Assembly: GCA_965203795.1 (NCBI GenBank)
Contig: OZ241915.1
Location: 2,480,001 to 2,544,000, forward strand
Direction: 5' to 3'
Length of the DNA: 64,000 nucleotides
From: CBDBBY01 sp965203795
Lineage (GTDB): Bacteria; Pseudomonadota; Alphaproteobacteria; Rhodobacterales; Rhodobacteraceae
Part shown: positions 60,858 to 64,000 of the stretch, piece after piece
How the letters are laid out: every line of letters begins with the position of its first letter
Position numbering within the stretch: the stretch's first letter is position 1
Translations under genes and position numbers: made by a program
Notes under the pieces: generated by a model
The model's input: only the letters and a program-made list of their open reading frames with translations
What the model was told of the DNA's origin: nothing
Database searches by the model: none

Positions 60858-62345
60858 ATGGCATTGAAACGGAAGCTGGCATCGCTGGCGGGAGGGCTCG
60901 CGGCATCCGCTGTCTGCGGGGCCGCAATGGCTGCGAGCACGTCGATTACGATCGTCATGCCTTTGGAGCCGCCCAACCTCGACCCGACCGGCGGAGCCGC
61001 CGCGGCGATCGACGAGGTCGTGTACGCGAACGTCTTCGAAGGGCTGACCAGATACGCGCCGGACGGAACCGTTCTGCCGGCCCTCGCCCATTCCTGGGAC
61101 ATCTCCGACGACGGCTTGCAGTATACGTTCAACCTGCGCGACGGCGTGAAGTTCCACGACGGAACGGCGTTCGACGCCAACGACGTCAAATTCTCGCTGG
61201 ACAGGGCCCGGGCCGAGGATTCCACGAACGCCCAGAAGGCGCTGTTCGCGGGAATCGAGGCGGTGGAGGTCGTCGACCCGCTCACCGTGAGGGTCGTGCT
61301 GTCGAACCCCAACGGAACCTTCACGACGAACATGGCATGGGGCGATGCGGTGATTGTCGCGGAGGAGACCGTCGCGAACGCGGCAACGAATCCCGTCGGA
61401 ACGGGCCCGTTCACGTTCGTAAGATGGGTGCAGGGAGACAGCGTCGAGCTCGCCCGGAACGCCGACTACTGGGGCGCGCCGGTCGCGCTCGAAAAGGCCG
61501 TGTTCAAGTTCATTTCCGACCCGAACGCGCAGCTCGCCGCGCTGATGGCCGGCGATGTGGACGCGATTCCGAACTTCGCCGCGCCGGAAGCGGTCGGGCA
61601 ATTCGAAGCCGACGCGCGCTTCAACGTCATCCTCGGATCCACCGAGGGCGAAACGATCCTTTCGACGAACAACAAGTCCGGGCCGCTCGCGGATGTCCGG
61701 GTGCGGAGGGCGATCGCCCATGCGCTCGACCGCCGCGAGATCATCGACGGCGCGATGTTCGGATTCGGAACGCCGATCGGCACCCACTTCCCGCCGCACA
61801 GCCCGGATTACGTCGATCTGACCGGAATGTCGGCCCACGATCCGGACATGGCGCGCCAGCTGCTCGAAGAGGCGGGCCACGGCGACGGGCTGGAGCTCCG
61901 CCTGATGCTGCCGCCTCCGTCGTACGCGCGGCGATCCGGCGAAATCATCGCGGCCCAGCTTCGCGAGGTCGGAATCGATGTCGAGATATCGAATCTGGAA
62001 TGGGCCCAGTGGCTTGAACAGGTGTTCCGGAGCAAGGACTACGACCTGACGATCGTCAGCCACACCGAACCCAGCGACATCAACATCTACGCCCGGCCGG
62101 AGTACTACTTCCAGTACAACAGCGCCGAGTTCCAAGCGATCAACGCCGAGCTCGCCGTAACCAACGATGCTGCAATGCGGACGGAACTGCTCGGGGCCGC
62201 ACAGCGGATGATCGCCGAGGACTACGTGAACGGATACCTGTTCCAGCTGGCGAAGATCGGCGTGGCGAACGCGAACATCCAAGGGCTGTGGGCGAATTCG
62301 CCCACGCAGGCGAACGACCTGACCGGCGTTTCCTGGACCGACTGA
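60858..62345 (+). CDS. Peptide/nickel-type ABC transporter substrate-binding protein
   Basis: 495 residues from ATG 60858, preceded by a near-perfect AAGGAGG. A Sec signal (MALKRKLASLAGGLAASAVC) ends AMAAS. Family 5 marks include LEPPNLDPTGG, LAHSWDISDDGLQYTFNLRDGVKFHDG, TNPVGTGPFTFVRWVQGDSV and ADVRVRRAIAHALDRREII. It binds an oligopeptide or similar ligand in the periplasm. Likely partners are the ATPase converging from the right edge and permeases outside the window. Confidence 0.9.
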   Translation: MALKRKLASLAGGLAASAVCGAAMAASTSITIVMPLEPPNLDPTGGAAAAIDEVVYANVFEGLTRYAPDGTVLPALAHSWDISDDGLQYTFNLRDGVKFHDGTAFDANDVKFSLDRARAEDSTNAQKALFAGIEAVEVVDPLTVRVVLSNPNGTFTTNMAWGDAVIVAEETVANAATNPVGTGPFTFVRWVQGDSVELARNADYWGAPVALEKAVFKFISDPNAQLAALMAGDVDAIPNFAAPEAVGQFEADARFNVILGSTEGETILSTNNKSGPLADVRVRRAIAHALDRREIIDGAMFGFGTPIGTHFPPHSPDYVDLTGMSAHDPDMARQLLEEAGHGDGLELRLMLPPPSYARRSGEIIAAQLREVGIDVEISNLEWAQWLEQVFRSKDYDLTIVSHTEPSDINIYARPEYYFQYNSAEFQAINAELAVTNDAAMRTELLGAAQRMIAEDYVNGYLFQLAKIGVANANIQGLWANSPTQANDLTGVSWTD

Positions 62346-62359
62346 GGAGCCCGTTTCCC

Positions 62360-62389
62360 GCGCCGGCGCGGCCCCGTCCGCGCCAGCGC
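62360..62389. terminator. Bidirectional terminator candidate between convergent genes
   Basis: 12-bp stem with one mismatch, GCGCCGGCGCGG / CCGCGCCAGCGC, 6-base loop, in the 63-base gap between the binding-protein and ATPase stop codons. It is not followed by a clear T-run on either strand. Confidence 0.55.
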
Positions 62390-62408
62390 TTCCCGTTCCG
62401 CTAGAGGC

Positions 62409-64000
62409 TCAGTTGGGAGGCGCTGGCCGATTCTGCGCCTCCAGCCTCCAGCCTTCCGGTATCGACGGCGCGGCTTCGATAAGCTGCCGCGTGTACTCGT
62501 GGCCGGGATGCTCGAGCACGGTTTTCGTGTCGCCCTCCTCGACGATCGAACCGTCCTTCATCACCAGCACCCTGTCGGTGATCGCCTTCACGACCGTCAG
62601 GTCGTGGCTGATGAACAGGTAGGACAGTCCGTGCTGGACCTGCAGGGCGGCGAGCAGATCCAGAATCTGCGCCCGGATCGACACGTCGAGCGCTGAAACC
62701 GCTTCGTCGAGCACGATCAGCTCCGGCCGAAGAACAAGCGCGCGGGCGATCGCGATCCTTTGGCGCTGACCGCCGGAGAACTCGTGAATGAACTTGCCCG
62801 TGTCCGAGGCCGACAGGCCGACATCCGCAAGGGCGGCGGCCACGCGGTCCTCCCGCTCCGACCTCGGAACCCGCCGGCTTCTGATCAGGTGGAACGGCTC
62901 CGCCACCAGGCGACCCACCTTGTGCCTCGGATTGAAGGAGCCGTGCGGGTCCTGGAACACGACCTGCATCTTCACCCGCACGGCTTCCGCAAGGGAGGAC
63001 TCCGCGACGATCGGCTTTCCGTCGATCCGGATCGTGCCGTCCTGAAGCGGATCGAGTCCGAGAATGGCCCTGGTCAGCGTGGACTTCCCGCAGCCGGATT
63101 CCCCGACGAGGCCGAGGCTCTCGCGGCGCCGCAGAGAAAATGTCACGCCGTTCACCGCGCGCACATTCCGCGGACGGGCGAACAGGCTGGTCCTCGGCAG
63201 GCTGTACTCGCGCACTGCCCCCCGGACCTCGAGCAACGGCTGCTCGGCGGGAAGAGCCGGCCTGTCCGGCACGTGGCTGGACGCGGCGAAGAGCTTCTTC
63301 GTGTAGGGGTGCCGCATCCGGCGGAACAGGGACTCCGTGTCCGCCGATTCGACGACCCTCATCTTCTCCATGACCGCGACCGAGTCGGCCATGCCGGCGA
63401 CGACGGCGAGATCATGCGTGATCAGCATCAGCGACATCCGCTCGCTATGCACAAGCGAATCCAGCAGCTGCAGGATCTGGACCTGGGTCGACACGTCGAG
63501 TGCGGTCGTGGGCTCGTCGGCAATCAGCAGCTTCGGCCTGAGCGCGATCGCAAGGGCGATGCATACCCGCTGCCGCTGCCCGCCCGACAGCTGGTGCGGA
63601 TACAGGTCGAGCGGGAACCGCTCTTCCGGCATTCCGACCCTCTCAAGCTTCTCGCGGGCGACATCGCGCGCCTCCGCCGGAGCCATTTTGCCGTGCACCA
63701 GAAGGGTCTCGGCCACCTGGTCCCCGATGGTCTTGACCGGGTTCAGGGCGGTCATCGGCTCTTGGAAGATCATGCCGATCTCGCCGCCGCGCACCGAGCA
63801 CATCTCGCGCTCCGACAGCGAAAAAAGCTCCTTTCCGCCCAGCATCGCGGATCCTTTGCGGACGGAGGCGGGCGGAAGGAGGCCCATGATCGACAAGGCC
63901 GTCATGGACTTGCCGGAGCCCGATTCTCCGACAATTCCGAAGGTCATCCCCGGATCGATCTCCAGCGACACGCCCTTGAGCACGTCGACCCCGCCGATCG
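62409..64000 (-). CDS. Peptide ABC transporter ATPase with two fused ABC domains (start beyond window)
   Basis: About 530 visible residues; the frame remains open to the right edge, so the N-terminus lies outside. Two complete ATPase domains occur. Domain 1 has GESGSGKSM, LSGGQRQRVCIA and LLIADEPTTALDV. Domain 2 has GESGCGKST, FSGGQRQRIAIARAL and LIVLDEAVSALDV. Between them is the oligopeptide-type zinc-less linker (HPYTKKLFAASSHVP). This is a DppD-DppF/GsiA-like fusion powering dipeptide or oligopeptide uptake. It faces the binding-protein gene. Confidence 0.92.
   Translation of the reverse strand, partial: IGGVDVLKGVSLEIDPGMTFGIVGESGSGKSMTALSIMGLLPPASVRKGSAMLGGKELFSLSEREMCSVRGGEIGMIFQEPMTALNPVKTIGDQVAETLLVHGKMAPAEARDVAREKLERVGMPEERFPLDLYPHQLSGGQRQRVCIALAIALRPKLLIADEPTTALDVSTQVQILQLLDSLVHSERMSLMLITHDLAVVAGMADSVAVMEKMRVVESADTESLFRRMRHPYTKKLFAASSHVPDRPALPAEQPLLEVRGAVREYSLPRTSLFARPRNVRAVNGVTFSLRRRESLGLVGESGCGKSTLTRAILGLDPLQDGTIRIDGKPIVAESSLAEAVRVKMQVVFQDPHGSFNPRHKVGRLVAEPFHLIRSRRVPRSEREDRVAAALADVGLSASDTGKFIHEFSGGQRQRIAIARALVLRPELIVLDEAVSALDVSIRAQILDLLAALQVQHGLSYLFISHDLTVVKAITDRVLVMKDGSIVEEGDTKTVLEHPGHEYTRQLIEAAPSIPEGWRLEAQNRPAPPN

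Overview
The window reads as a piece of an alphaproteobacterial chromosome. It is GC-rich, and its housekeeping genes are arranged as is usual in that class: mdh-sucC-sucD-sucA-sucB-lpd in one row, sdhC-sdhD-sdhA-sdhB in another, next to TauE/TIGR02186, FYDLN-acid (TIGR02300) and DUF1523 proteins. Genus cannot be told from the sequence. Several genes start at TTG or GTG, and most operon joints are 4- or 8-base overlaps.

Layout. 1-1373: a GMC oxidoreductase running off the left edge. 1816-4345: an AbiE-type toxin-antitoxin pair with an IS5/IS427-like element inserted exactly in the abiEii stop codon. 4514-7708: TauE/SafE exporter, TIGR02186 protein and a polytopic membrane protein. 7816-12401: a livKHMGF-type ABC importer, then a convergent ferredoxin-NADP reductase. 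13589-13929: an orphan antitoxin with the stub of a PIN toxin. 14060-24307: an enamidase-like amidohydrolase, an AT-richer islet with a deoxyribosyltransferase/TIR-like protein, and a tightly overlapping minus-strand operon (FAD subunit, fused FeS-Mo hydroxylase, 6-hydroxynicotinate reductase, UPF0280, two AA_synth paralogues). Together these look like a nicotinate-type hydroxylation and ring-reduction pathway. 24632-30655: a decayed btuC fragment, an ISKra4-type element with perfect 9-bp target duplication, a small ORF, and a btuDFC vitamin B12 importer behind a cobalamin riboswitch. 30910-32357: tRNA-Ala(GGC), a zinc-ribbon protein and a YgjP-type metalloprotease. 32409-41429: the 2-oxoglutarate to malate TCA operon.

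41504-46243 is the most unusual part. A second copy of the same ISKra4-type element, again flanked by a perfect 9-bp duplication, has its transposase gene split by about 3.4 kb of foreign DNA. That DNA encodes a 969-residue secreted caspase-like protein with two ankyrin arrays, a peptidoglycan-binding-like domain and a coiled coil. The whole unit sits 74 bp upstream of mdh. 46464-47741 is another secreted protein ending in a peptidoglycan-binding-like domain.

47794-62345 holds an ALDH16-type two-domain aldehyde dehydrogenase with deoC, the sdhCDAB operon with a small lipoprotein gene between sdhA and sdhB, a frameshifted TbpB-like surface lipoprotein, threonine aldolase, DUF1523, an ArgE/DapE-type deacylase and an oligopeptide-binding protein. 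A two-domain peptide ABC ATPase runs off the right edge.

All functional names come from motif reading and family knowledge. No database search was possible.
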